Source: Gammaproteobacteria bacterium (lineage in GTDB: Bacteria > Pseudomonadota > Gammaproteobacteria > JAJDOJ01). Taken from it: 17,993 nucleotides of DNA. A model generated the notes under the pieces. That model was given only the letters and a program-made list of their open reading frames with translations. It was not told where the DNA came from and made no database searches. Location: the NCBI GenBank assembly GCA_027030565.1, contig JALVEU010000016.1, forward strand, positions 1 to 17,993. The letters are read 5' to 3'. This document shows positions 7,373 through 14,195 of this stretch, in pieces. The first letter of the stretch is position 1, and each line of letters starts with the position of its first letter. Made by a program: the position numbers and the translations under genes.

Positions 7373-8515
7373 TCAGAGGCGCATGGGCATGACGACGTAT
7401 CGTGCATTGGGGTCGTCGGGGGCCTCGATGAGCGTGGATCCCCCGGGGTCGGACAGCCGGATCCGCGCGACTTCGGAACGCAGAGCCTGCAAGGCGTCCA
7501 CCAGATAGCCCACGTTGAACCCGATGGCCATGTCCGCTCCGTCATAGTCCACGTCCAGCGCCTCTTGCGCTTGTTCGTGCTCCACGTTCTGAGACTGCAG
7601 CACCAGCTCGGTGCCGGAAAGCGTCATGCGCACACCACGAAGGCGTTCGTTGGCAAGAATGGACACACGTTGCAACGCCTCCAGCAGGGCCTTGCGATCC
7701 ACCAGGAGCGTCTTGTCCAGATGCCCCGGCAAGACACGCTCGTAATCCGGGTAACGCGCATCGATCAACTTGGAGGCCAGCCGAACGTGTCCGCCCTCAC
7801 CAGGCTCCCCTTCCCCCTCCTGGCCGGCCACGGGTACCGTCGCGCGAATCTGGCTCTCGGCCAGCTCCAGGCGCACCATTCCGTCTCCCGAGGCCGTCAG
7901 CCGCACCAGTTCCTGAACCCCCTTGCGCGGGATCAGCACCTGGCGCAGGTCCCCCACCCCGGTCTCCATGGGCAGCTGCACAAGGGCCATCCGATGGCCG
8001 TCTGTGGCCACGCTGCGGACCTCCTCCGGTCGGATCTCCAGCAACAGGCCGTTCAGGTAATAACGCACGTCCTCCACCGCCATGGCGAATGCGGATCTGC
8101 CCAGCAGATCAGACAAACCGGAGGCCGATACCTCCACCTCCGTGCTGTGCCGCAGCGCCTCCTGTTCCGGGAACCCTTCCGCCGGCAGGGCCATGAGCTC
8201 GAATCGGCTGCGGCCCGCGAGTACATAACCACGCTCCTGATCGGCCTCCAGAGTGAGCTCGGAACCCGCAGGCAGGGCCTTGACGATGTCCAGGAGCTTC
8301 CGCGCCGGGAGGGTACAGGGACTGGGTTCGATGACCTCCGCTCCTGCCGACGAAAGCAGTTCGATCTCGAGATCCGTCGCCAACAGTTCGACGCCCTGTG
8401 CCGCCGGGCGGATCAATACATGGCTCAGAATGGGACGAATCTGCTTGCGTTCCACTGCACCGATGACGCGCTGCAATGGTGCGACGAGTGCCTCACGGGT
8501 GGTTTGTAGTTTCAT
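7373..8515 (-). CDS. dnaN: DNA polymerase III sliding clamp (beta subunit)
   Basis: DnaN forms the ring-shaped dimer that tethers DNA polymerase III and other clamp-binding proteins to DNA. The 380 residues begin MKLQTTREALVAPLQRVIGAVERKQIRPILSH in the usual way and end with the conserved peptide-binding tail VVMPMRL. Internal landmarks are SVATDGHRMAL (168-178), SKLIDARYPDYERVLP (248-263), SILANERLRGVRM (285-297) and IGFNVGYLVDAL (331-342). The protein is 14 residues longer than E. coli's (366). Nearly all of this comes from one Gly/Glu-rich stretch at about 229-242, just before SKLIDARYPDY. The ATG at 8515 has no evident Shine-Dalgarno. A TATAGT -10-like hexamer (8560-8555, minus strand) gives a short leader but lacks a good -35. 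Confidence 0.98.
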   Translation of the reverse strand: MKLQTTREALVAPLQRVIGAVERKQIRPILSHVLIRPAAQGVELLATDLEIELLSSAGAEVIEPSPCTLPARKLLDIVKALPAGSELTLEADQERGYVLAGRSRFELMALPAEGFPEQEALRHSTEVEVSASGLSDLLGRSAFAMAVEDVRYYLNGLLLEIRPEEVRSVATDGHRMALVQLPMETGVGDLRQVLIPRKGVQELVRLTASGDGMVRLELAESQIRATVPVAGQEGEGEPGEGGHVRLASKLIDARYPDYERVLPGHLDKTLLVDRKALLEALQRVSILANERLRGVRMTLSGTELVLQSQNVEHEQAQEALDVDYDGADMAIGFNVGYLVDALQALRSEVARIRLSDPGGSTLIEAPDDPNARYVVMPMRL

Positions 8516-8600
8516 GTCGTTGGCTGTTCGGATGATGAAGGGGGATCGACAACTACTATAAAAAATTGAAGAAATTGTTGTTATCGTACAGCACGCACTC

Positions 8601-8609
8601 TGTGGATAA
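8601..8609 (-). promoter_or_regulatory. DnaA box, perfect consensus
   Basis: TTATCCACA on the minus strand is an exact high-affinity DnaA box. It sits between two AT-rich runs in the dnaA-dnaN gap, as expected for an origin or a DnaA-regulated dnaN promoter. Confidence 0.85.
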
Positions 8610-8687
8610 CCATGTTTTTACCAATGAAATCAATATAATATAAAAGACCAAGACTGTCGAAAAACGGCCGCGAGCAAATGGGGAATC

Positions 8688-8696
8688 GGTGGATAA
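8688..8696 (-). promoter_or_regulatory. DnaA box, one mismatch
   Basis: TTATCCACC on the minus strand differs from consensus only at the last base. It has the same orientation as the perfect box, 87 bp away. Confidence 0.6.
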
Positions 8697-8763
8697 CGGG
8701 ACCGCGCTCCCCAGCGGGCCAGGCTACAACGAAGATCCTCCCCGGGTTGCCCACAGGCGCCGC

Positions 8764-10134
8764 TCAGCTTGTCAGGATTCGCACCAGATGCCCGAAGTCC
8801 TCTTCCACTGCATGGTCGGAGGCCCGCAGCTCGCGGATCTTGCGGCAGGCATGCAATACCGTGGTGTGATCGCGCCCGCCGAAGGCGTCACCGATCTCCG
8901 GCAGGCTGTGATTGGTCAGCTCCTTGGCTAGGGCCATGGCCATTTGCCGGGGCCGGGTGATGGAGCGGCTCCGGCGTTTGGAGAGCAGGTCGGCCACACG
9001 AATGTTGTAGTACTCGGCCACCGTGCGCTGGATACCCTCCAGGGTGATCATCTTGTCCAGGACCGCCAGCTGGTCGCGCAGAGCCTCCTTGGCCATGTCC
9101 ACGGTGATGGGGCACCCGCGAAACTCCGCATAGGCCAGCACCTTGTTCAGTGCACCCTCCAGGTCACGCACGTGCGAGCGGATGCGCTGGGCGATGAAGA
9201 AGGCCACGTCGATGTCGAGCTCACGGCCCGCCTCCTGGGCCTTGCGCTGCAGGATGGCCACCCGGGTCTCCAGCTCCGGCGGCTCGATGGCCTGGGTGAG
9301 GCCCCAGCTGAACCGCGACTTGAGCCGTTCCTCGAGCCCTTCCACCTCCTTGGGGTAGCGGTCGCAGGTCAGCACGATCTGGTGGTGCTGCTCCAGCAGT
9401 TCGTTGAAGGTATGGAAGAACTCCTCCTGAGAGCGGTCCTTCCCGGCGATGAACTGGATGTCGTCGACCAGGAGCACCTCGATGGACCGGTAGAAGTGCT
9501 TGAAGTCGTTCATGGCATGGTGCTTGAGCGCATTGACCATGTCGGCCACGAAGCGCTCCGAGCGCACATAGAGGACCCGGGCATCGGGCCGGTCGGCGAG
9601 AATGCGATGGCCCACCGCCTGCATGAGGTGGGTCTTGCCGAGCCCTACACCGCCATAGATGAGCAGCGGGTTGTAGGCTCGCCCCGGATTGGCTGCCACC
9701 TGCAGTGCGGCCGCATGAGCCAGCTGATTACTCTTGCCTTCCACGAAGCTCTCGAAGGTGTAACCAGGCACCAGCCCGCTGGAACAGGGCTTGGTAGCCG
9801 GGCTGGTCTTGGTCGGCAGCGGTCCTCGGCGGGTGGCTTCGGGCCCGGGCGCCGGGCGCGAAGCCTTGCGGATGCTACCGATGCTCAACCGGACCTGCAT
9901 GTCGGGCTGGCCGCTGAGCTCGGCGACCAGCTCGGCGATCAGGGGAAAGTAGTTCTCCCGGACCCAGTCCATGACGAAACGGTTGGGCGCGTAGAGGAGC
10001 AGGACGTTGCCCTCCTCGACCGGTTGCAGGGGGCGGATCCAGGTATTGATCTGCTTCTCGGGCAGTTCCTTTTCCAGGCGGGCGATACATCGATTCCAGA
10101 TCATTTCCAATGCTTCCGGCTGCGGGCTCGGCAT
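8764..10134 (-). CDS. dnaA: Chromosomal replication initiator protein DnaA
   Basis: DnaA is the AAA+ initiator that binds DnaA boxes and melts the origin. The 456 residues show domain I (IWNRCIARLEKELPEKQINTW to about 85), a short Pro-rich domain II linker (about 88-122), AAA+ domain III with Walker A GGVGLGKT (161-168), Walker B LLVDDIQF (221-228) and the arginine finger in KSRFSWGL (R274), and domain IV with KRRSRSITRPRQ (386-397) and the signature GGRDHTTVLHAC (419-430). Linker length is modest (E. coli total 467). An in-frame ATG at 10104 would give MIWNRCIARLEKELP, nearly aligned with the E. coli N terminus, and has GGAAG upstream. The ATG at 10134 has none, so the start is uncertain by 10 residues. 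It is transcribed toward the putative oriC, divergent from rpmH. Confidence 0.98.
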   Translation of the reverse strand: MPSPQPEALEMIWNRCIARLEKELPEKQINTWIRPLQPVEEGNVLLLYAPNRFVMDWVRENYFPLIAELVAELSGQPDMQVRLSIGSIRKASRPAPGPEATRRGPLPTKTSPATKPCSSGLVPGYTFESFVEGKSNQLAHAAALQVAANPGRAYNPLLIYGGVGLGKTHLMQAVGHRILADRPDARVLYVRSERFVADMVNALKHHAMNDFKHFYRSIEVLLVDDIQFIAGKDRSQEEFFHTFNELLEQHHQIVLTCDRYPKEVEGLEERLKSRFSWGLTQAIEPPELETRVAILQRKAQEAGRELDIDVAFFIAQRIRSHVRDLEGALNKVLAYAEFRGCPITVDMAKEALRDQLAVLDKMITLEGIQRTVAEYYNIRVADLLSKRRSRSITRPRQMAMALAKELTNHSLPEIGDAFGGRDHTTVLHACRKIRELRASDHAVEEDFGHLVRILTS

Positions 10135-10142
10135 GTGGATAG
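10134..10142 (-). promoter_or_regulatory. DnaA-box-like site overlapping the dnaA start
   Basis: CTATCCACA on the minus strand differs from TTATCCACA at the first base. Its last base is the A of the annotated dnaA ATG. DnaA represses its own gene in several bacteria through upstream boxes, so a role in autoregulation is plausible but inferred. Confidence 0.45.
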
Positions 10143-10262
10143 CACGTTCGCGCCCTGTCGACCAGTACCGGCAATCGGCTCAGCGGGTGCGTTGCCGCGA
10201 ATGCCTTGCCGGCCCCGGCAGCGAGATGCCAGGCAGCGACGTGCCGGGATGGGAGGCCCGCC

Positions 10263-10292
10263 ATCATCCGGCAAAATCGTCCGTGGTCGCAA
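10263..10292 (-). promoter_or_regulatory. Candidate dnaA promoter
   Basis: On the minus strand TTGCGA (10292-10287) and GATGAT (10268-10263) are spaced by 18 bp, each matching 4 of 6 sigma70 consensus bases. It would leave a leader of about 120 nt. It is the best pair I found, but modest. Confidence 0.33.
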
Positions 10293-10325
10293 GTGCTCCA
10301 CCGGGCGCGGCGGCGGCCGGCCGGC

Positions 10326-10354
10326 TTGACAAATGCGCTGCATCTTCGTAAGTT
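10326..10354 (+). promoter_or_regulatory. rpmH promoter with perfect -35
   Basis: TTGACA (10326-10331) is followed after exactly 17 bp by TAAGTT (10349-10354), which matches 3 of 6 -10 bases including the key TA and final T. The next bases, GCGCGCC, form a GC-rich discriminator typical of ribosomal promoters under stringent (ppGpp) control. The predicted leader is about 80 nt. Confidence 0.7.
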
Positions 10355-10441
10355 GCGCGCCTTTTTCCGGGACCGCCACCGGGCAGTCTGCGCATGGCGC
10401 CGCTCTGCGAGGGACCGGCATCGAATCAAGGGCAACCGACC

Positions 10442-10576
10442 ATGAAACGCACGTTCCAGCCACACAATCTGCGCCGCAAGCGTACCCATGGATTCCGGGC
10501 TCGGATGCGCACGCGCTCCGGGCGCCAGGTGCTCCAGGCACGCCGTGCCAAGGGTCGGGCCCGTCTGGCGCCCTGA
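10442..10576 (+). CDS. rpmH: Ribosomal protein bL34
   Basis: This is the 44-residue large-subunit protein bL34. It is highly basic and shows the conserved MKRTFQPHNLRRKRTHGFRA start, then RMRTRSGRQVL and the RRAKGRARL tail. Length is typical (E. coli 46). AAGG lies about 9 bp before the ATG and a strong promoter lies upstream. It is followed 8 bp later by rnpA, the usual bacterial pair in which abundant L34 and scarce RnpA share a transcript. Confidence 0.97.
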   Translation: MKRTFQPHNLRRKRTHGFRARMRTRSGRQVLQARRAKGRARLAP

Positions 10577-10584
10577 AAGATGAT

Positions 10585-10956
10585 GTGGTGGCCGCGGGTG
10601 CGGGGCTGCCGCCATCCCGGCGGCTGAGGCGCCCGACCGAATACCGGGCGGTCTTTTCGCGAGGCGTCCGCGTGAGCGATGGCCTGTTTACGCTCATCGC
10701 CGCGCCGCGCACGCGTGGTCCGGCCCGGCTCGGGCTGGCCGTATCCAAGCGCTGTGCGGCCTCGGCAGTGGCCCGCAATCGACTCAAGCGCGTGATTCGG
10801 GAGAGCTTTCGACAGCACCACGTGCAGTTGCCGGCGGGCGATTACGTGGTGATGTGTCGCCCGGCGGCCGCCGCGCAACCCAACGCCGTGCTGTTTGCGT
10901 CCATGGCTGGTCTGTGGAAGCGCGCGGGCCGCAAGCTGGAACGGCAGCGGGACTAG
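10585..10956 (+). CDS. rnpA: Ribonuclease P protein component
   Basis: RnpA is the protein cofactor of RNase P, which matures tRNA 5' ends with the RnpB RNA. From GTG at 10585 the product is 123 residues (E. coli 119). RRLRRPTEYRAVF (12-24) matches the conserved N-terminal helix region, ARLGLAVSKR (47-56) the central strand, and ARNRLKRVIRESFR (63-76) is the diagnostic RNR motif. A Trp-Lys-Arg helix and basic tail close it. GTG is chosen because no ATG lies between the rpmH stop and the conserved region. A second GTG at 10588 is equally possible. Upstream starts would overlap all of rpmH. The Shine-Dalgarno is weak (GAAAG), consistent with low expression relative to L34. Confidence 0.94.
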   Translation: MVAAGAGLPPSRRLRRPTEYRAVFSRGVRVSDGLFTLIAAPRTRGPARLGLAVSKRCAASAVARNRLKRVIRESFRQHHVQLPAGDYVVMCRPAAAAQPNAVLFASMAGLWKRAGRKLERQRD

Positions 10957-11040
10957 CTCCGTGCACGGACCACGAGCTGTGCCGGTTGGGTTGCCCGCTG
11001 CGCCTGTTTCTTCGTTTCCTGTATCTGCGGGGGCCAGACC

Positions 11041-12723
11041 ATGGAACAACAGCGCATCCTGCTCTACGTCGCACTCGCCTTCATCCTCTATCTGATCTGG
11101 CAGGCGTGGCAGCGGGACTATGGCCCCCACCCGCTGGAAGCCCCTGCTCCAGTCTCGGCCCCCGCGTCGGAACAGGCGCCCCAGTCTGAAGTGGCTCCCC
11201 CGCCGGCGGCCTCGGCGCCGAGGGTTTCGTCTCCCGACCATGGAACCTCGACCGCCCCGGGCGAGCCGGAGCGGCCGCCGGCGACCGTGCACGTCTCCAC
11301 CGACGTACTCGATCTGGACATCAGCTTGCAGGGCGGGACGCTGGTGCGCGCCGACCTGCCCACCTATCCAGCCTCCGTGGACCGACCCGATCAGCCCGTG
11401 CGGTTGTTCGACAACGGCGAGCGCGTCTACGTGGCCCAGAGCGGCTTGCTTACGGTAGATGCGGACGCTGGACGTGCGCCCAGTCACCACGCACGCTTCG
11501 AGACGGACCAGCAGCGATACACCTTGGCCGAGGGCGAGGACATCCTGCGTGTGCCACTGGTATGGACCGGCCCCGACGGGGTGCGGGTGCTGAAGACCTA
11601 CGTGTTCCACCGCGGCAGCTTCCTGGTGGAAGTGGTCCATCGCATCGAGAACGGCAGTGACCAGCCCTGGCGGGGATTCGCCTACCAGCAGTTGCGCCGT
11701 TCGCCCCCGTCCCAGTCCGGCGGCTCCAAGTTCTTCGGTATCCACACCTTCACCGGCGCCGCCTATTACGACGGCAGCTATCGCAAGGTGTCCTTCTCCG
11801 ACATGGAGGACGAGCCACTGCGCGTGACCATCGACGGCGGCTGGATCGCCATGCTCCAGCATTATTTCTTCTCCGCGTTCATCGGCCGTCCTGAGCTCAA
11901 GTACACGGTCTACACGCGGGTCGTCTCCGACACCCGCGGACCGCAGTACATCATCGGCATGAGTGCCCCGCCGGTGGAGGTGGCCCCCGGGGCCAGCATG
12001 GAAGTGGACACCCGGCTGTGGGTGGGCCCCAAGCTCCAGAAGCAGCTCGCGGACATCGCCCCCGGGCTGGAGCTGGTTACCGACTACGGGATCTTTACCG
12101 TGATCTCCAAGCCCCTGTTCTGGCTGCTCGACAAGATCCATGGCGTGATCGGCAACTGGGGCTGGGCCATCGTCCTGCTCACTTTGTTGATCAAGCTGGC
12201 CTTTTACAAGCTTTCCGAGGCGAGCTACCGCTCCATGGCCAAGATGCGGGCCGTGCAGCCCCGATTGGTGGCACTCAAGGAACGCTACGGAGACGACAAG
12301 CAGCGCTTGAATCAGGCCCTCATGGAGCTGTACAAGACCGAGAAGATCAATCCGCTGGGAGGTTGCCTGCCCATCTTGGTGCAGATTCCAGTGTTTATCG
12401 GGCTGTACTGGATGCTGTTGGAGACCGTGGAGCTGCGTCAGGCCCCGTTCATGTTCTGGATCCGCGATCTATCCGCACCGGATCCGTATTACGTGCTCCC
12501 GGTCCTTATGGGCGTGACGATGTTCGTCCAGCAGAAGCTCAATCCCGCCCCACCGGACCCGGTCCAGGCCAAGATCATGATGGCGTTGCCTTTTGTGTTC
12601 ACCGTGTTCTTCGCCTTCTTCCCCTCCGGGCTCGTGCTCTACTGGCTGGTGAACAACCTGCTGTCGATCCTGCAACAGTGGTGGATTACGCGGCGCGTCG
12701 AGGCACAGGGCGCCAGCGCCTGA
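11041..12723 (+). CDS. yidC: Membrane protein insertase YidC
   Basis: YidC inserts and folds inner-membrane proteins, alone or with SecYEG. The 560 residues match the gram-negative type (E. coli 548): an N-terminal TM anchor (about 6-23), a Pro/Ala/Ser-rich linker (30-80), the large periplasmic domain (about 82-345), then the five-TM insertase core. Core landmarks are GNWGWAIVLLTLLIK with the groove charge at K385 (Arg in E. coli, Lys in many relatives), SYRSMAKMRAVQPRL (395-409), YGDDKQRLNQALMELYKTEKINPLGGCLPILVQIPVF, VELRQAPFMFWIRDLSAPDPYYVLPVLMG and FPSGLVLYWLVNNLLSI. GGGGG lies about 8 bp before the ATG. The 84-bp gap after rnpA has no yidD, which usually sits there. Confidence 0.97.
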   Translation: MEQQRILLYVALAFILYLIWQAWQRDYGPHPLEAPAPVSAPASEQAPQSEVAPPPAASAPRVSSPDHGTSTAPGEPERPPATVHVSTDVLDLDISLQGGTLVRADLPTYPASVDRPDQPVRLFDNGERVYVAQSGLLTVDADAGRAPSHHARFETDQQRYTLAEGEDILRVPLVWTGPDGVRVLKTYVFHRGSFLVEVVHRIENGSDQPWRGFAYQQLRRSPPSQSGGSKFFGIHTFTGAAYYDGSYRKVSFSDMEDEPLRVTIDGGWIAMLQHYFFSAFIGRPELKYTVYTRVVSDTRGPQYIIGMSAPPVEVAPGASMEVDTRLWVGPKLQKQLADIAPGLELVTDYGIFTVISKPLFWLLDKIHGVIGNWGWAIVLLTLLIKLAFYKLSEASYRSMAKMRAVQPRLVALKERYGDDKQRLNQALMELYKTEKINPLGGCLPILVQIPVFIGLYWMLLETVELRQAPFMFWIRDLSAPDPYYVLPVLMGVTMFVQQKLNPAPPDPVQAKIMMALPFVFTVFFAFFPSGLVLYWLVNNLLSILQQWWITRRVEAQGASA

Positions 12724-12784
12724 AGTCGGTCGGGTGCGGTCAACCGGGAGGCGGAACACGCGGGAGTACCCCACGTCTCCGGTC

Positions 12785-14107
12785 ATGAAGTGCGACACCA
12801 TTGCCGCACTGGCCACTCCGCCGGGTCGGGGTGGGATCGGCGTGCTACGGATCTCGGGGCCCGAGGTCGCCAAGATCGCTACAGGCGTCCTCGGCACCCT
12901 GCCCCCACCACGGCAGGCCGTGGTGCGCGCCTTTCGGGATGCGGACGGTCACGTGTTGGACACGGGGCTGGCCCTGTATTTTCAGGGCCCCGCCTCCTTC
13001 ACTGGTGAGGACGTGCTGGAGCTCCATGGGCACGGTGGGCCCGTGGTGCTCGACCTCGTACTCGGCCGGGTGCTGGAGCTGGGAGCACGCGCGGCGCGGC
13101 CGGGCGAGTTCACGGAACGCGCCTTCCTCAACGGCAAGCTCGACTTGACCCAGGCCGAGGCGGTGGCCGATCTCATCGACGCAGACAGTCCGCAGTCGGC
13201 CCGTGCCGCCATGCGTTCGCTTCAGGGCGCCTTTTCGCAGGCGGTGCAGGCGCTGTCCGAGCGCTTGACCGAGTTGCGCGTGTACGTGGAGGCGGCTCTG
13301 GACTTCCCGGAAGAAGAGATCGACTTCCTCGCCGACTCGGCGGTGGCTGCCCGCCTGGACGAGCTGGACCGGGCGTTGTGCGCGGTTCAGGATCAGGCGC
13401 GGGAAGGCGTGCGTCTGCGGGAGGGTTTGCAAGTGGTGCTCTGCGGGCCGCCCAACGCTGGCAAGTCCACGCTGCTCAACCGGCTCAGTGGCGAAGCGTT
13501 GGCCATCACCAGCCCGGTGCCGGGGACCACGCGGGACGTGTTGCGCGCGGACCTGCAGCTGGCGGGCTGCGCAGTGCGCCTGCTGGATACGGCCGGTTTG
13601 CGTCGCAGCCGTGATCCCGTGGAACGCGAGGGGGTACGCCGCGCCGAGGCCGCCATCGCCGACGCCGACGTGGTGGTTTGGTTGCTGGACGCCACTTGCG
13701 GGGAGGAGGCCGCGGTGGCACCACGTGTGACACCAGGGGCGCACCTGATCCGCGTCTGGAACAAGACCGACCTGGCCGCGCCGCCCCGCGAGGCCCTGCG
13801 CCCCGAGGACCTCTGCCTCAGCGCCCACACCGGAGCGGGCGTGGAGGCGCTGGTCGAGGCCCTGCGCAGCCGCGCGGTCGGAAATACGCCGCAAACTGGG
13901 GTGTTTCTGGCCCGCCGCCGCCATCTGGACGCCCTGGAGCGCGCCCGGCGGGCATTGGTTCGCGCCCGCGGTGCGCTGGAGCTGGGGCCGGAACTGGCCG
14001 CCGAGGAGCTGCGTCTGGCCCAGCATGCCCTGGGAGAGATCACGGGCGCCGTGACCACGGAGGATCTGCTGGGCCGGATCTTCTCCAGCTTCTGCATCGG
14101 CAAGTAG
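12785..14107 (+). CDS. mnmE: tRNA modification GTPase MnmE
   Basis: MnmE, with MnmG, builds the 5-aminomethyl-type groups on wobble U34 of several tRNAs, using methylenetetrahydrofolate, FAD and GTP hydrolysis. From ATG 12785 the 440 residues show the folate-binding N domain (DTIAALATPPGRGGIGVLRISG), ARPGEFTERAFLNGKLDLTQAEAVADLI (104-131), the G domain with G1 GPPNAGKS (221-228), G2 PGTTRD (246-251), G3 DTAG (268-271) and G4 NKTD (326-329), and the C-terminal FCIGK with its conserved Cys437. An in-frame ATG at 12734 adds 17 residues without homology, so the start matching E. coli MSDNDTIVAQATPPGRGG is preferred. No strong Shine-Dalgarno is visible. It begins 61 bp after yidC. Confidence 0.96.
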   Translation: MKCDTIAALATPPGRGGIGVLRISGPEVAKIATGVLGTLPPPRQAVVRAFRDADGHVLDTGLALYFQGPASFTGEDVLELHGHGGPVVLDLVLGRVLELGARAARPGEFTERAFLNGKLDLTQAEAVADLIDADSPQSARAAMRSLQGAFSQAVQALSERLTELRVYVEAALDFPEEEIDFLADSAVAARLDELDRALCAVQDQAREGVRLREGLQVVLCGPPNAGKSTLLNRLSGEALAITSPVPGTTRDVLRADLQLAGCAVRLLDTAGLRRSRDPVEREGVRRAEAAIADADVVVWLLDATCGEEAAVAPRVTPGAHLIRVWNKTDLAAPPREALRPEDLCLSAHTGAGVEALVEALRSRAVGNTPQTGVFLARRRHLDALERARRALVRARGALELGPELAAEELRLAQHALGEITGAVTTEDLLGRIFSSFCIGK

Positions 14108-14195
14108 CGTCGCCGGCTCCGCGCCGTTGTCGAACGAAGACGGCGGGTCCATCATGAACGGATCGTGTTTCTGGGTGGAGGGCCCGAGAGGAATC

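Larger units (their letters stand above)
8516..8763. other. oriC: Probable chromosomal replication origin (oriC), dnaA-dnaN gap
   Basis: This 248-bp gap is the clearest AT-rich tract of the window: bases 8551-8650 are 71% A+T by direct count, against GC-rich surroundings. It holds a perfect DnaA box (8601-8609), a one-mismatch box (8688-8696) in the same orientation, and an IHF-like AATCAATATAATA (8628-8640) that misses one defined base of WATCAANNNNTTR. Runs such as ATAAAAAATTGAAGAAATTG (8558-8577) and CAATATAATATAAAA (8631-8645) are good unwinding-element candidates. TAGTAG (minus strand, 8558-8553) resembles a DnaA-trio but sits beyond the AT tract. Hand-counted G/C skew also changes sign across this gap. 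It must also hold the dnaN promoter. Confidence 0.7.
10135..10441. other. Divergent dnaA-rpmH intergenic region
   Basis: This 307-bp gap separates leftward dnaA from rightward rpmH. In Pseudomonas the corresponding gap carries oriC. Here it is GC-rich, has no AT-rich unwinding tract and only one DnaA-box-like site at its dnaA edge, so it looks like a promoter region rather than the origin. It contains the rpmH promoter, a weaker candidate for dnaA, and the perfect palindrome GCCGGCCGGC (10316-10325) directly abutting the rpmH -35. I see no gene in it. Confidence 0.7.

Noticed and set aside
8747..8755. TTGCCCACA as a third DnaA box in the dnaA-dnaN gap
   Set aside because: It has two mismatches at defined positions and lies in GC-rich DNA beside the dnaA stop, so it is too weak to annotate.
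8944..10329. 461-codon plus-strand frame opposite dnaA
   Set aside because: It is an antisense shadow of dnaA, and its extension into the dnaA-rpmH gap shows no recognisable protein.
10854..11189. Frame across the rnpA-yidC junction containing RLFLRFLYLRGP, faintly like a YidD start
   Set aside because: It overlaps both neighbours, lacks the YidD Cys-containing signature, and the resemblance is limited to a few hydrophobic residues.
10426..12141. 571-codon open frame on the minus strand opposite rpmH, rnpA and yidC
   Set aside because: It covers three conserved genes on the other strand, is low-complexity (Arg/Gly/His-rich) and has no family features.
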